Assembly (NCBI GenBank): GCA_023525715.1
Contig: CM042013.1
Location: 73,172,994 to 73,236,993, forward strand
Length of the DNA stretch: 64,000 nucleotides
Origin: Cichorium intybus
Taxonomy: Eukaryota; Streptophyta; Magnoliopsida; Asterales; Asteraceae
Direction: 5' to 3'
Position numbers and translations under genes: made by a program. Below the pieces are notes generated by a model. It made no database searches. It was not told the DNA's origin and saw only the letters and a program-made list of their open reading frames with translations. Below, piece after piece: positions 48,712 through 60,936 of this stretch. Positions within the stretch are counted from its first letter, which is position 1. Each line of letters opens with the position of its first letter.

Positions 48712-51463
48712 TGTAACACCCCTTTCTCAAACCAAATTTTAATACGGTTTATAAAACAAATATCTTACAACTTGTGACTATGAAAAAGTCACTTAAATTT
48801 TTTTTACAAACTTTATTCTCAAGGGGTTATTACAGACTTAATATAAAAACCATAATTCAAACTTATCTGTATCTTACACTGGTCCCAACATCAACTCCTG
48901 CTCCTTTCACCTAAGTACATAGCATTTAAAACAAAACTAATACGTGAGATATAAAGCCTCGTGAGTAATATGGGTTTTAGACCCAAAACTTTTCTGCTCA
49001 AAACTTGAAATATAAACAAGTAAACTGCTTAGAATTTATTCTCATAATAAATCTCAAAATACTTTCTTTCTGAAAAACTGCTACTTTTCTCAAAACTGTT
49101 TTCTTCCTTAAAACTGATTTCTTTCTTTAAAACTGCTTTCTTTCTTTCTTTCTTGTGACCAACTGAAACTCATGAATTAGTTTAGTTTAATTCATTTTAC
49201 TAACTCCCCTCGCGGGACAGAACGGATCCACCCGCAAGGTTATGCTATCTCTGTCTCCCCTTTATGACTTGGAACAGATCCAAACACAAAGGGTATGCTA
49301 AGCTAGACAACTACTTCGCGACGGGAGGTACCACCCCAGTAGTGTCTTCAGATCTCCCGATTATGTGGGCGATCCTAGTCCGGACAACTGACTCTTATTA
49401 CTTTCTTTACTTTAGTTATTATCTCGTTACTTTCTTCATTTCATCTCAAATTGGTCAAAAAGGGACACCATTTGTAATAAATTCAAACTCATAAACTTTA
49501 TAACTCTTTATCAAAAATACTATCAAAACTAACTTCAACATCTTTAGCTCACATACGGAACTACTTTCAAAATACTTTGTAAACTACACTGCTTTAAAAT
49601 CTGCTTTAAAACACTTAGCCCTTGTATAGAGCTACTTTAAAACTGTTTCCAACTTTAGTATTTAAAAGTATTTGGAAATCTCATTTTCTGAAAATATCAT
49701 TTTGCTATGTACTAGAGAAATCCTCATAAAACTCACCTTGATTCTGCTATGGTTCACTAAGCTTCACGTACTCCTTTTCCTTTCCCGTGCTCAATGGTAT
49801 TTGAAGCACCACCTATACAAGTATCATATTTATTTACTCAATTAATACATACTACATTTAACTTTATGACTTAAGAGTCTCATATGACATAACTACAGAC
49901 GATACAAATGTATAACCTTTAATTACTAATTTTACAAACTTTCCCGAGATACGCGTATTTTGCTACAGTACTCTCGGGAGGTCGTATTTCAGTTCCGACA
50001 CTTTTCCATGAAGTCTTAGGCCATATTAGACTTATGTTTCAAATTTAGAGTTAATAGGACAAGTCTAGCTCAAATCCCAAAAATCAAGTTTTGACATAAA
50101 CTTGAAGTTTAGCCACTGCATGCTACAGTGATTTTCCGCGAGGTCGGATTATGAATTTAACAATTTTCCATATGTTTTCATACCATTTTAAGGCTATGGT
50201 ATGAGTTGCAGACCAAACGGACATGCCTAGCATCGAGTTCAAATCTTAAAAATTGGATAGAACTGAGCAGCATTTCTGCCGCGAGGTCGCGTCGCGACCA
50301 AGGGGTCGGTCGGGTCGCGATCGCTGCGTAGATTGCCATATTTGACGTTTTTTCCAAACTGCAGCTCCACTATTCACCCCATTAAGCTCTTAATACTTAA
50401 CTTAATTGGTTTAGGGTCATTCTTAGGCCCTAAATACCAACTTATATCTAGTTTTGATCCACAAAAACATCAAATCTTCTTTAAAATCTTGAAAGTTCTT
50501 CTGAAAACACTATTTTTCATCAAAAATCGTTTTGTTGGATTTTCAAGCTTGTGGACTGATTTTTTACTTCTTTTATGACATTTTTGGCTTAACAAAACCA
50601 TTAGAATCATATGAAATCAGTTCTAACTCATAAACCCATTTCTAGGGTTCATGGCTAAAAACCCGTTTCATCATCTTTGCATCAAAGCTTCAATTCCTTA
50701 GAATTACCAACTATTACATGCTACTTTAACCATTTCTAACACTTTAGGTTCATCAAAACCACCTGAACATACAAACCCGTGACTTAGGGTTCTTGAGCAA
50801 AATTACCATTTTTCTTGATTTTCACATATTCCATGACTAGAACATGCTTAAATGGTGATTTTAAGCAAGATGAATTCATTGGAACTATAATCTCTCGAAA
50901 ATCAAAAGTTAAAGTTCAACTCCCGTTCAAGACTTGGAGCTTAGAACAAGAAAATCTTACCCTTCAAGGCTTGGAATCACCAATTCCAAGTGTTCCCTTT
51001 GATTCCTTTGTAGAAGTTCTCAAGCTTCTTGATCTTCCCGTGCTCTTCTCTTGCTCTCTCTCTCTCAACTCTTCTACTGACTTCTATGATGTTCTGGAAA
51101 ATGAGAGTAATAACTCTCTCTTATTTATATTTTAATTTTTATAAAATAATTACACTTTAGTCCCTTGGTTTCCCACTTTTATTCAAAAATGGTCTCAAGG
51201 CTCATATCTTTGCAATTTATGTTTCATTAGTTACCAACTTAGCTTCTTATTACAATTTCTTAACATATTGGTCATTTTCATGTCAAATGACCAATTTGCC
51301 CTTTTTGGCCAAATTTCACTATTCATGCGATAAAACTCCAAATTTCACATAAACTTTTATTTCTTATAATATTATTCCACAAATTACATATTATTTTACA
51401 ATATGGTCTTACAACATGCCAAAAGACCTTTTTACCCTTTTTCAACTTTTGCGGGTTCTTACA
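48712..51463 (-). repeat. Chromovirus LTR (2752 bp)
   Basis: On the minus strand it begins TGTAAGAACCCGC at 51463 and ends GGGGTGTTACA at 48712. A promoter-like AAATATAAATAAGAGAG lies near 51135-51115. A CG word pair lies at 50287 and 50310. Next to its right edge is the polypurine tract. Length and borders suit Tekay/Del-type chromoviruses. Confidence 0.85.
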
Positions 51464-51474
51464 GTCACCTCTCC
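51464..51474 (-). promoter_or_regulatory. Polypurine tract of the chromovirus
   Basis: The minus strand reads GGAGAGGTGAC between the pol stop codon (51475) and the LTR start (51463). Confidence 0.75.
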
Positions 51475-54400
51475 TTATGCGGATTCCGTCCTCGGAATCT
51501 TTTCGTAATCTGTGAAATCTGGATATATTCTTTTCATTTCTTTTAGCGTCTCCCAAGTTAGGTTTGACCCTAATGGGTGCTTCCACTTGACTAGTACTAA
51601 GTCAATCTCTTTGTTCCTTAGTTTCTTGGTCTGCATTTCTAGAATTGCTTCAGGTTCTTCAATCAGTCTGCTAGGAGTCTCCACCCTCAAGTCTGTATAC
51701 GGTATCACTAACTCTTCTTTTCCAAAGTACTTCTTCAGATAGCATACATGAAAGGTATCATGTATTCCACTGAGTTCTGGTGGTAACTCCAGCTTAAATT
51801 CCTGTAACCCAACTCTTTTCAGGATTCTAAAAGGTCCAATGTATCTTGGACTCAACTTTCCTCTCTTGCCAAATCTGACTACTCCTTTCCACGATGACAC
51901 CTTTATCATCAGTAAATCACCTTCTTGTAAATCATACGGTCTTTTCTTTAAATTGGAGTAACTCTTCTGTCGGTCTTGTGCTGCTTTCATGTTAGCCTGA
52001 ATCACTCCAATCTTCTCATTGGTCATTCTAACAATTTCTGGTCCTGTCAACTTAGTCTCACCCGCCTCCAACCAGCATAAAGGAGTTCTACACTTTCTAC
52101 CATATAATGCCTCAAAGGGTGGCATTTTAATGATATAATGGTAGCTATTGTTATATGCAAACTCCACTAAGTACAGGTGTTCATCCCAACTGCCTCCAAA
52201 ATCCATCACGCATGATCGTAGCATGTCTTCTACTGTCTGAATCGTTCGTTCACTCTGACCATCCGTTTGTGGATGATACGCTGTACTTAGCTGAATTCTC
52301 GTCCCCATTTTCTCTTGTAAAGCTCTCCAAAAGTTAGAGGTAAATCTGGGGTCTCTGTCTGACACGATGGACAACGGTGCACCATATCTTCTTAACACTT
52401 CATCTATATACAACTTGGCTAACTTCTCCAATGGAGTAGTTTCTTTTATGGCTAGAAATAGTGCACTCTTGGTCAACCGGTCCACTATGACCCATATACT
52501 ATCACATCCTCTTCTCGTTCTCGGTAACCCGACAATAAAGTCCATGGTTACATCTTCCTACTTTCCGGCTGGAATGTGCAATGACTGAGCATCTCCATGC
52601 GGGACCTAATGTTCCGCCTTGACTTGTGCACAAATGACACACTTGGAGATGTACTTAGCTATCCTCTTCTTCATTCCAGGCCACCAGTACTGTCTTTTCA
52701 GATCTTGATAAGTCTTGGTACTCCCTGGATGTATGGAATACTTTGACTTATGCGACTCTTCTAGAATCAGCTTTCTCAAACCTCCTGCTTTTGGTACCCA
52801 AATGCGGTTCCTGAAAGTCTTCAACCCTTGACTGTTGGTTTGAAACTGCATGTCTTTTCCTAGTTTCTCATCTTTCAAGTCTCCACTTTCTTCAACTTTC
52901 TGCTGAGCTGCTTTAATCTGCTCTATAATACTGGACACTAGCTCTATACGCATCGATCTTGCCTTGATTCTTTTCTCAGGAGCTTTTCTACTCAATGCAT
53001 CTGCTACTACATTTGCTTTACATGGATGGTATACAATGTCGGAATCATAGTCACTGATCAACTCTAGCCATCTGCTCTGTCTCATGTTCAACTCTTTTTG
53101 AGTGAACACATACTGTAAACTCTTGTGTTCAGTAAATAGCTTGCACTTTGTACCATACAAGTAATGTCTCCAAATCTTCAAGGCAAATACGATCGCTGCA
53201 AGCTCTAAATCATGGGTTGTGTACTTTGTATCTGGATCTTTCAGCTGTCTGGAAGCGTATGCTATAACCTTCCCTCTTTGCATCAACACACAGCCAAGCC
53301 CCCGATGCGAGGCATCGCTGTACACTTCAAAGTCTTCTGTCACATCTGGTAACGTAAGGACAAGCGCGTTACACAACTTCTCTTTTAATGTAGCGAAAGC
53401 TCTTTCTTGTTCTTCTTGCCATCTAAATTTCTCTTCTTTTTGGGTTAGTCGTGTAAGTGGCACAGCTATACGGGAGAAATCCTGAATAAATCTCCGGTAA
53501 TACCCGGCAAGTCCGAGAAAACTTCTAACTTCAGTTGGTGTCTTGGGAGGCTCCCATTTCATCACTGCTTCAACTTTTGCTGGATCAACTTTTATACCTT
53601 GGATAGAAACAACATGTCCAAGGAACTGCACCTCTCGCATCCAAAACTCGCACTTGGAGAACTTTGCATATAGTTGTTCTCGCCTCAAGGTCTCAAGCAC
53701 TGTTCGCAGGTGGCTTGCATGCTCTTCTCTATTCTTTGAATATATCAGTATGTCATCGATGAACACTATAACAAATCGGTCTAGGAACGGTTTACAGACC
53801 CGATTCATTAAGTCCATAAAAACCGCTGGTGCATTGGTAAGACCGAATGGCATCACTAGGAACTCATAATGTCCGTATCGAGTACGGAACGCTGTCTTCT
53901 CCACATCACTCTCTTTCACCCTGACTTGGTGATATCCGGATCTCAAATCAATCTTTGAGAAATAATCTGCACCTTGTAGCTGATCAAATAAATCGTCTAT
54001 TCTGGGCAATGGGTAACGATTCTTGATAGTAATCTTGTTTAATTCTTTGTAATCAATGCACATACGTATTGATCCATCTTTCTCCTTTACAAATAGAACT
54101 GGAGCATTCCACGGAGAAGAACTAGGCCTAATAAAGCCTTTATCTAATAACTCCTGCAACTGGGACATTAATTCCCGTATTTCTGTCGGTGCTAACCGGT
54201 ACGGTGCTCGTGCTATTGGGGAAGCTCCTGGAACAAGATCTATCCGGAACTCAACTTGCCTTTCTGGTGGCAAGCCTGGTAATTCATCTGGGAAAACTTC
54301 TGGGAATTCTTTCACTACTTCTATGTCTTTATACGTCTGCTTTACTTTATCTTCAGTCATCACATAAGCCAGGAAAGATACACACCCTTTCCTGATACAT

Positions 54401-54802
54401 CTTCGGGCTTTTGCCACACTAATGAGACTTGGCACATGCTTGCTTCTTTCTCCATACACGTACACCTTAGCTCCTAGGGTTTTAACAGACACCCTCTTCT
54501 GCCCACATGGTATCTTTGCGTCGTTGGCACCAAGCCAATCCATCCCAATAATTACATCAAAAGACTTAATTCCAATGGGAAGAAGATTAAGTTGAAACTT
54601 CTTGCCATTGATATCAAGTTCACAATTTCGGTACACATGCTGAACTTCGACAAACTTTCCATCCGCTACTTCTACTTCAAAGATCATGTCTAGTAGTTCT
54701 AATGGTACTTTTAGTCTGGCTCCGAATCCATGGGACACGAACGAATACGTAGAACCAGAATCAAATAGCACATATGCAGGTATCAAGTTGATCAGTAGTA
54801 TA
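51475..54802 (-). pseudogene. Chromovirus pol, 5' truncated, two stops
   Basis: The frame is open from the copia insertion point. Protease has YVLFDSGSTYSFVS. RT has RMCIDYKELNKITIKNRYPL, VMPFGLTNAPAVF and the YVDD-equivalent VFIDDILIYS. RNaseH has EVYSDASHRGLGCVLMQ and NVVADALSRK. Integrase has the HHCC zinc domain (HPGSTKTYQDLK, CVICAQVKAEH), then TAG at about 52605 and another TAG near 52562 where relatives have Q and W. The DDE core follows (MDFIVGLPRT, IVSDRDPRFTSNFW, QTDGQSERTIQTVEDMLR). The C-terminal part (LVLVKWKHPLGSNLTWETL) is a chromodomain, which identifies a chromovirus that can target marked chromatin. Gag and the first part of protease lie beyond the copia insertion. Defective as it stands. 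Confidence 0.92.
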
Positions 54803-54974
54803 TGTTGAAAAAATACGATAACTGATCTCCACGAACAAGGTTTTTAAGCCTATTACCGTGTGACAGATATGTATTATATCTATATTATGCGGAATAAATA
54901 AGAGTTGCGGAATAAGATAAAGCGGTAAATCTAAACTAGACAGTATTTAAATAGACAGAAAGCGGTAAATAAAG

Positions 54975-55157
54975 TAAAAGTTAGAAGTTAAAGGTTAAAT
55001 GTAATAAACGCCATTATCAACGATAACGTGTTTTTACAATAAGTAAAAAGGTTAGAAGTTAGAAGTTAGAAGTTAAATGTAATAAACGCCATTATCAACG
55101 ATAACGTGTTTTTACAATAAATAAAAAGGTTAGAAGTTAGAAGTTAGAAGTTAGATG
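54975..55157. repeat. 78-bp tandem repeat within the copia LTR
   Basis: GTAATAAACGCCATTATCAA starts at 55001 and 55079. Each unit ends in reiterated GTTAGAA heptamers, up to four in a row. Confidence 0.85.
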
Positions 55158-55571
55158 TCTCGGTTAAATACAGTCCACATATGTTTTCGTTGTCACGGTT
55201 CAATTCGGGTGTACTGGAAGTTTGGTACAGTTGATTTATTACAGTTTAAATAAATCAATAACGACACATATAATTTTAAAAGAACTTATCGATAGTTGCG
55301 GAAGATAGCGTTTTTCTTGATATGTCGATTTCTTGTTCTTCACGGTAAGATGAGGTTTTGGTGAAGTTTGGTGTCGGGTAAGGGTTGTTTGGAGGTTTGA
55401 GGTTTGGTGTCGGGAGGAGGTTTTGATTCTTGCGGTTTTGCGGTTTGATCCTCGTTGCCAAATGCAGAGATTTGAGTGTCTTGAGGTTTCTGGTCGTGGG
55501 TTTCTTAGAGAGTATATGAGTGTATAATTCTTGGTTGATTGGGTGTAACAAAATAGCAAGAGAAAGGCTCA

Positions 55572-55579
55572 ATTTATAG
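55572..55579 (-). promoter_or_regulatory. TATA box of the copia LTR
   Basis: The minus strand reads CTATAAAT then TGAGCC. The nearest CG word (55597) lies 17-18 bases upstream in the sense direction, almost the same distance as in the Athila LTR. Confidence 0.7.
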
Positions 55580-56040
55580 TTGCTGAAGAACAGCCATCGC
55601 GTCGCGACCGGGCATGCCGTCGCGTCGCGAAGGGGCGTGTGTCGGGTTGCTTTTGGTCGGCCACTGGTTAGTGCGTTGGGTTGGTAGTCTCGCGATTAGA
55701 GAGTTGGTATTGTCGCGTTAGAGCCTTCGCGTCGCGACCACCTCCTTCGTCGCGTCGCGATCGCTGAAGCAATTTGGTCTTCTGTCTCTGCTCTTCTCTT
55801 CACGTCGCGACCACTGCTTCTGTCGCGTCGTGATTGCTGTAGCAGTGTGATATTTTGTATTTTGCTCTTTGGTTTGTAGCGTTACTTCCTCAGGTTTGGA
55901 TGTTTTCTCAAAGTTTCTCGGGTCTTGATTTATTCTTGTTTTTGATCTCGAATTCACGCAATCTGAAATAAGCTGTTAATAAAAACATTTCGACTTATTT
56001 CAGTGATGGTCACATAAAAACATAAAAACATTATTCAACA

Positions 56041-57519
56041 ATTTCCCCCGATGTGATCATTAATGAAATGAGGAGTAAAATGTTTGATTGAAATTCTTGA
56101 AATTTGGATAAGACATTTATAAAACCATATCACTTGTTTTTGAAAGAGTGTGACTAGATTTTACTTATGTTTTGAAAAATGTTTGTCAAGAATATTTGTT
56201 TCTGAATCAAAGTCTCGAGTTCGATTATCAAAAGGTTTTTGTATATGTATTTTCATAATATTCCTTAAGATTTTATAGCATTTATAAAGACAACAAATGA
56301 TCTTAATAGGTCGATTCAGATGAACGCTCATAGGTATGGCTCACACTTGACTGATGTGTTTGTTTGTTCTGGGTGCAGAACGGGTGTTTAATCACTAAAG
56401 ATGAGTGATATCTCTCAGTTTGAAGGTGTTGACTTATGCTTAATGTGGATTTATACCTATATACTTTAGTCACTTGGTCTTCATATTAGATAATCAATCA
56501 CATAAGACTGGTTTCGGCATTACTCAGAGGGTTTCTTCATTCATGCCATTGATGTTCACTCTCTCTCCGTCGGGAAATACATGTAGAGGGGTTTAGAAAT
56601 TTCCATAGTGCAGTTTGCAACTAAGAATATTCAATTATGAAGGCTACAGTATCCCGGTAAATCTTCGGTTTTGACAGCTATATTAGATAAAGCATTTTGA
56701 AAATTTGTTGTTTTGAGAGGTGTCTGTCTTGATGGATTGTTGTTGTAAATCTTCTTTTTCTTTGGTGAGGTGTTCACCTTTGTCTTTATTTTTCCTTGAT
56801 TTGTGCGAATACACCTTGTGTAAAAGATATCTGATGTGGTTACCAATTGTGATTTGTTGACAGCATTTGTTGGGTATGACTTTGTCGTTTCTTCATTTGT
56901 CAGATTCGTTATGCCAGATGATCAGTCTTTTCTTTGAAGTGGTTTGATTGAGGATAGGGATGGGTGATATAATAGACAGTTTGTCTAATATATAAGAAAA
57001 TGAAAGTATCGTCCCTGGTCATTTTGATATCTAAGCAAAAATGAGACTAGCATCACGGTATAAGAGTATAAATCCTATAAGTCATAATGAAAACACCTTT
57101 GCTCACAAAAATGAATTCCACTTAGCATTTAAAGACGAGGCACAATTTCTCACATGGGTTTGGTTTTCATCTGAATCTCCTGATCTTATGTTCCTTAATA
57201 GATAAAATCGTTATAATTGAAATAAATTCAAAGGGAATATGAGAATATACACAACAAAAATGTTTGAAATTTGAACCTTCTCTTTAATTTGGAATCAATA
57301 TAACTGAGAACATTCATCGAGCATAAGTATCTGAAAATTTAGTCAAGAAGATGTTAATCACATGGTTCTATAAAAGCTTATTATGACAAGTCTTTTATTG
57401 TATTTTTGAAGATTTGTTTTTCTGAATGTTTTTGGAAATTTTGGTTATTTGAATGTTTTTGGAAAATTTTCTTTTTGAATGAAAGTAAACACACTTATGT
57501 ACAAACAAAAGGTAAGAGA
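56041..57519 (-). other. Copia region between pol and 3' LTR, no ORF
   Basis: The minus-strand sequence next to the LTR is CACATCGGGGGAAAT, a good polypurine tract (56055-56041). The rest has no supportable frame. Some SIRE-type elements carry an extra ORF here; none survives in this copy. Confidence 0.65.
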
Positions 57520-60500
57520 TTAGGAATGGATGTTATCTGGATTCAACATTCCTAGACGGCCTAGGAAGTATTGAAACTTGGTTTCGTCTAGTGCTTTAGT
57601 AAAGACATCGGCAATTTGCTCTTCGGTGTTGATGAAGTGCAATTCGATATGACCTTTTTGTATGTTGTCTTTGAGAAAATGATATCGAATGTCGATGTGC
57701 TTTGTCATGGAATGGTGCACAGGATTGTGAGAAATGGCAATTGCGCTGGTTGAATCACAAAATATGGGAATTTGTGATACTTTGTAGCCATAGTCACGTA
57801 ATTGAGTTTGCATCCACATGACTTGTGAACAGCAGCTTGCGGCAGCTACATATTCAGCTTCTGCGGTTGAAGTGGACACGCATGATTGTTTCTTTGAAGT
57901 CCAGCTTACCAGTATGCCTCCTAGAAATTGGCAAGAACCAGATGTGCTTTTTCTGTCTAGTCTGCATCCTCCATAGTCGGAGTCGGTGAAGGCATTAAGC
58001 TGAAAATCAGAGTTAGCTGGATACCAAAGGCCAAGAGATGGAGTTCCTTTAAGATATTTGAAAATTCTTTTCACAGCTATGGCATGAGATTCCATAGGAT
58101 TGGCTTGGTATCTGGCACAGACACATGTAGAGAACATGATGTCGGGTCTGCTGGCTGTGAGATATAGGAGTGATCCTATCATTCCTCGATATTTCTTTTG
58201 ATCAACAGGCTTGCCATTTAAGTCTGCATCTAATTTGTAACCAAGGGCCATTGGGGTTTTTGCTGTATTTGATTTGTCAAGAGAAAAACGAGTTAGAAGA
58301 TTTTTAACATAATTTTCTTGATTGATGAAAATTCCATCTGATGATTGTTTAACTTGTAGTCCAAGAAAAGTAGTCATTTCTCCTATCATGCTCATCTCAA
58401 ATTTGCTCTTCATCAAATCTGCAAACTTGATACTCAAGGATTCATCAGTAGAACCGAAAATAATGTCATCGACATATATTTGAACGATTAACAGATGTTT
58501 ATTAAAAATTTTACGAAAGAGAGTTTGATCAATTGAACCTCTTTTGAATCCTGATTCTTCTAGAAATGTTGACAATGTTGAATACCAGGCTCGAGGTGCT
58601 TGTTTTAAGCCGTAAACTGCTTTTTGTAACTTAAAACTGTGATTTGGGAACTGTGGATCTTCAAAACCTGGAGGTTGTTGAATATACACGTCACGATCAA
58701 TCTCTCCATGTAAAAATGCACATTTTACATCCATTTGGTAAACTTTGAAGTTCTTGTGTGCTGCATATGCTAGAAAGATACGAATGGCTTCGAGTCTTGC
58801 AACTGGAGCATAAGTTTCATCGTAATCGATTCCTTCTTGTTGAGAATAGCCCTTGACGACAAGTCTTGCTTTGTTTCGACAGACTATGCCTTGATCATCA
58901 GTTTTGTTTCTGAAAACCCATCTTGAACCTACTACAGTAACATCGGGAGGAGTAGGAACAAGATCCCATACTTGGTTTCTTTCGAATTCAGCTAGTTCTT
59001 CTTGCATGGCTTTGACCCAGTCTGGATCTTTGAGAGCTGAATGGATGGTTTTTGGTTCGGTCATAGACAAGAATGCTCCGTATAAACATTCATTTGAGGA
59101 AGCGGCTCTTGTTTGAATACCAGAATTGGGATCTCCTATAATTTGTTCTGCAGGATGATTTCTGGTCCATTTGTTTAGGCGAGTTTTTTCAGGTATTTCG
59201 ATTGGTGTTTCTATGTCCCATTGTTCTTCTTGGTCAGGTGATTCTGTTGGGAATAGATTTTGGTTGTTGTCAGATATGTCTTTTTGGATTATAGGGTGAG
59301 AATGAGGTAAAGAAGGTTCCCCCATAGATGATGCACTGGGATCATTTTGGACAGGTGGATTGGGAGTGTTCAAAGAGGAATTCAGTGTTGGTAATTCCCC
59401 CTCGACTTGACCTGCATTTTCTTGGTTTGATTGTGAAGTTTCTGCATCGGAGGTTCCTGTAGGAATTGTAGAAGTTGTTAGAAATTCAGAACTATAAGCG
59501 GTTTTGGGTTGTTCAAAAAGTAAATCAAGATCAATTTCTATGTTCATGTCAGGAGATGGTGTTTGTGGAATTGGATTTTGAAAAATAGTATCTATCATTT
59601 GTGAACCAAAATGTTCACGATTCAATTTTCTGACATAAAATTCATCGAAGTGGACATCGGTACTTTCTTCAATTACTCTTGTACGTTTGTTCAGTACTCG
59701 ATAAGCAGCTGAGGTAAAAGAGTAACCAAGGAAAATTCCTTCGTCTGATCTTGATTCAAATTTTGAAAGGTGATCTTTGTTATTCTTTATGAAGCATCGA
59801 CAACCAAAAATATGAAAGAATTTGATGTTTGGTTTTCGGTTGTTAATGACTTCATATGGTGTTTTATTAAGTTGTTTGTGGATTAAAGAACGATTTTGAG
59901 TATAGCAAGCTGTGGCTATTGCTTCTGCCCAGAAGTATTGTGGCAGATCAGCAAAGATGAGCATTGATCTTGCAGCTTCGCACAGAGTTCGGTTCTTTCT
60001 TTCAACAACGCCATTTTGTTGAGGAGTGTAAGGGGCTGAGAAGTTGTGTTCGACGCCTTTGTTTTTGAGAAATGAGTCTAGAGTTATGTTTTTGAACTCT
60101 AAACCATTGTCACTTCGGATTCTTCGAACTGGTCGTTTGAGCTTTAATTCAATCTGTTTGATGAAGTTGATCATTTCTTCTGGTGCTTCTGATTTCAGCC
60201 TTAAAAAGAAAACCCAAGTAAAGCGTGAGTAATCATCAATAATAACAAGGATGTATTTCTTCCCTTTTATGCTTTGGGTTTTTGCAGGACCGCAAAGATC
60301 AATGTGCAGTAATTCTAGTGGTTCGGATACACTAGATTCAGGAATGCTTTTATGAGAGGATTTGGACAGTTTTCCTCCTTCACAAGCTGCACAAAGAGTT
60401 TCATTGTCAAGTTTCAGAAGTGGCAGTCCGCGAACAAGATCATTTGCAATCAACTTGTTGATGTAGCCGAAGTTGAGATGGGAAAGACGACGATGCCACA

Positions 60501-60936
60501 ACCAGCTAATATCAGCTGAAGCTTTGGATAAGAGACAGATGTCTGGTTTTCCATAGATAAGGTCCATATCTAGTGGATACATGTTGCCTAGACGATCAGA
60601 ATTGACTAGAATGGCTTTGGTCTTGGCATCAGTGATTATGCTTCGCTGTTTGGTGAAAAGAACTTCATGATTGTTGTCACAAAGTTGTGATACGCTGATT
60701 AGGTTGTGTTTCAGTCCGTCAACGTAGGCTACTTTCTTGATGGTGAAGTGACCATTTGTTATGTTTCCATAACCTTTGATTCTTGCAGTCATGTTATTTC
60801 CAAAAGTCATATCTTGTTTGGATTCTGTGGGTTTGAAGTCTCGTAGAAAGCTTTGGTTTCCTGTCATATGCTTGGAGCAACCACTGTCGATATACCATGT
60901 GCCATCCTTGGGCTCTCCAGCACAAAATGCCTGCAA
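57520..60936 (-). CDS. Copia pol: PR-IN-RT-RNaseH, 1138 codons open
   Basis: Protease has WYIDSGCSKHMTGN. The gag-pre-integrase HHCC region has LWHRRLSHLNFGYI and CAACEGGKL. The integrase DDE residues lie in HIDLCGP, RIRSDNGLEFKN and QQNGVVERKNRT. RT (RVT_2 type) has NKARLVVKGYSQQEGIDYDE, YQMDVKCAFLHGEI, PRAWY and the catalytic IYVDDIIFGST. RNaseH has AFTDSDYGG, STAEAEYVAAASC and the final KHIDIRYHFLKD. Protease-integrase-RT order is diagnostic of Ty1/copia. There are no stops or frameshifts in this stretch. It follows the linker in the same frame after one TAA (at about 60937), so expression would need readthrough of that codon. The first codon is TTG, so no start of its own is implied. Confidence 0.92.
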   Translation of the reverse strand: MQAFCAGEPKDGTWYIDSGCSKHMTGNQSFLRDFKPTESKQDMTFGNNMTARIKGYGNITNGHFTIKKVAYVDGLKHNLISVSQLCDNNHEVLFTKQRSIITDAKTKAILVNSDRLGNMYPLDMDLIYGKPDICLLSKASADISWLWHRRLSHLNFGYINKLIANDLVRGLPLLKLDNETLCAACEGGKLSKSSHKSIPESSVSEPLELLHIDLCGPAKTQSIKGKKYILVIIDDYSRFTWVFFLRLKSEAPEEMINFIKQIELKLKRPVRRIRSDNGLEFKNITLDSFLKNKGVEHNFSAPYTPQQNGVVERKNRTLCEAARSMLIFADLPQYFWAEAIATACYTQNRSLIHKQLNKTPYEVINNRKPNIKFFHIFGCRCFIKNNKDHLSKFESRSDEGIFLGYSFTSAAYRVLNKRTRVIEESTDVHFDEFYVRKLNREHFGSQMIDTIFQNPIPQTPSPDMNIEIDLDLLFEQPKTAYSSEFLTTSTIPTGTSDAETSQSNQENAGQVEGELPTLNSSLNTPNPPVQNDPSASSMGEPSLPHSHPIIQKDISDNNQNLFPTESPDQEEQWDIETPIEIPEKTRLNKWTRNHPAEQIIGDPNSGIQTRAASSNECLYGAFLSMTEPKTIHSALKDPDWVKAMQEELAEFERNQVWDLVPTPPDVTVVGSRWVFRNKTDDQGIVCRNKARLVVKGYSQQEGIDYDETYAPVARLEAIRIFLAYAAHKNFKVYQMDVKCAFLHGEIDRDVYIQQPPGFEDPQFPNHSFKLQKAVYGLKQAPRAWYSTLSTFLEESGFKRGSIDQTLFRKIFNKHLLIVQIYVDDIIFGSTDESLSIKFADLMKSKFEMSMIGEMTTFLGLQVKQSSDGIFINQENYVKNLLTRFSLDKSNTAKTPMALGYKLDADLNGKPVDQKKYRGMIGSLLYLTASRPDIMFSTCVCARYQANPMESHAIAVKRIFKYLKGTPSLGLWYPANSDFQLNAFTDSDYGGCRLDRKSTSGSCQFLGGILVSWTSKKQSCVSTSTAEAEYVAAASCCSQVMWMQTQLRDYGYKVSQIPIFCDSTSAIAISHNPVHHSMTKHIDIRYHFLKDNIQKGHIELHFINTEEQIADVFTKALDETKFQYFLGRLGMLNPDNIHS

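Larger units (their letters stand above)
54803..56040 (-). repeat. 3' LTR of the nested copia element (1238 bp)
   Basis: On the minus strand it opens TGTTGAATAATG and closes TTTTTTCAACA. The TATA box CTATAAAT is at 55579-55572. Three CG word pairs lie just upstream of it (55597-55833). A 78-bp tandem repeat lies at about 54975-55157. Confidence 0.88.
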
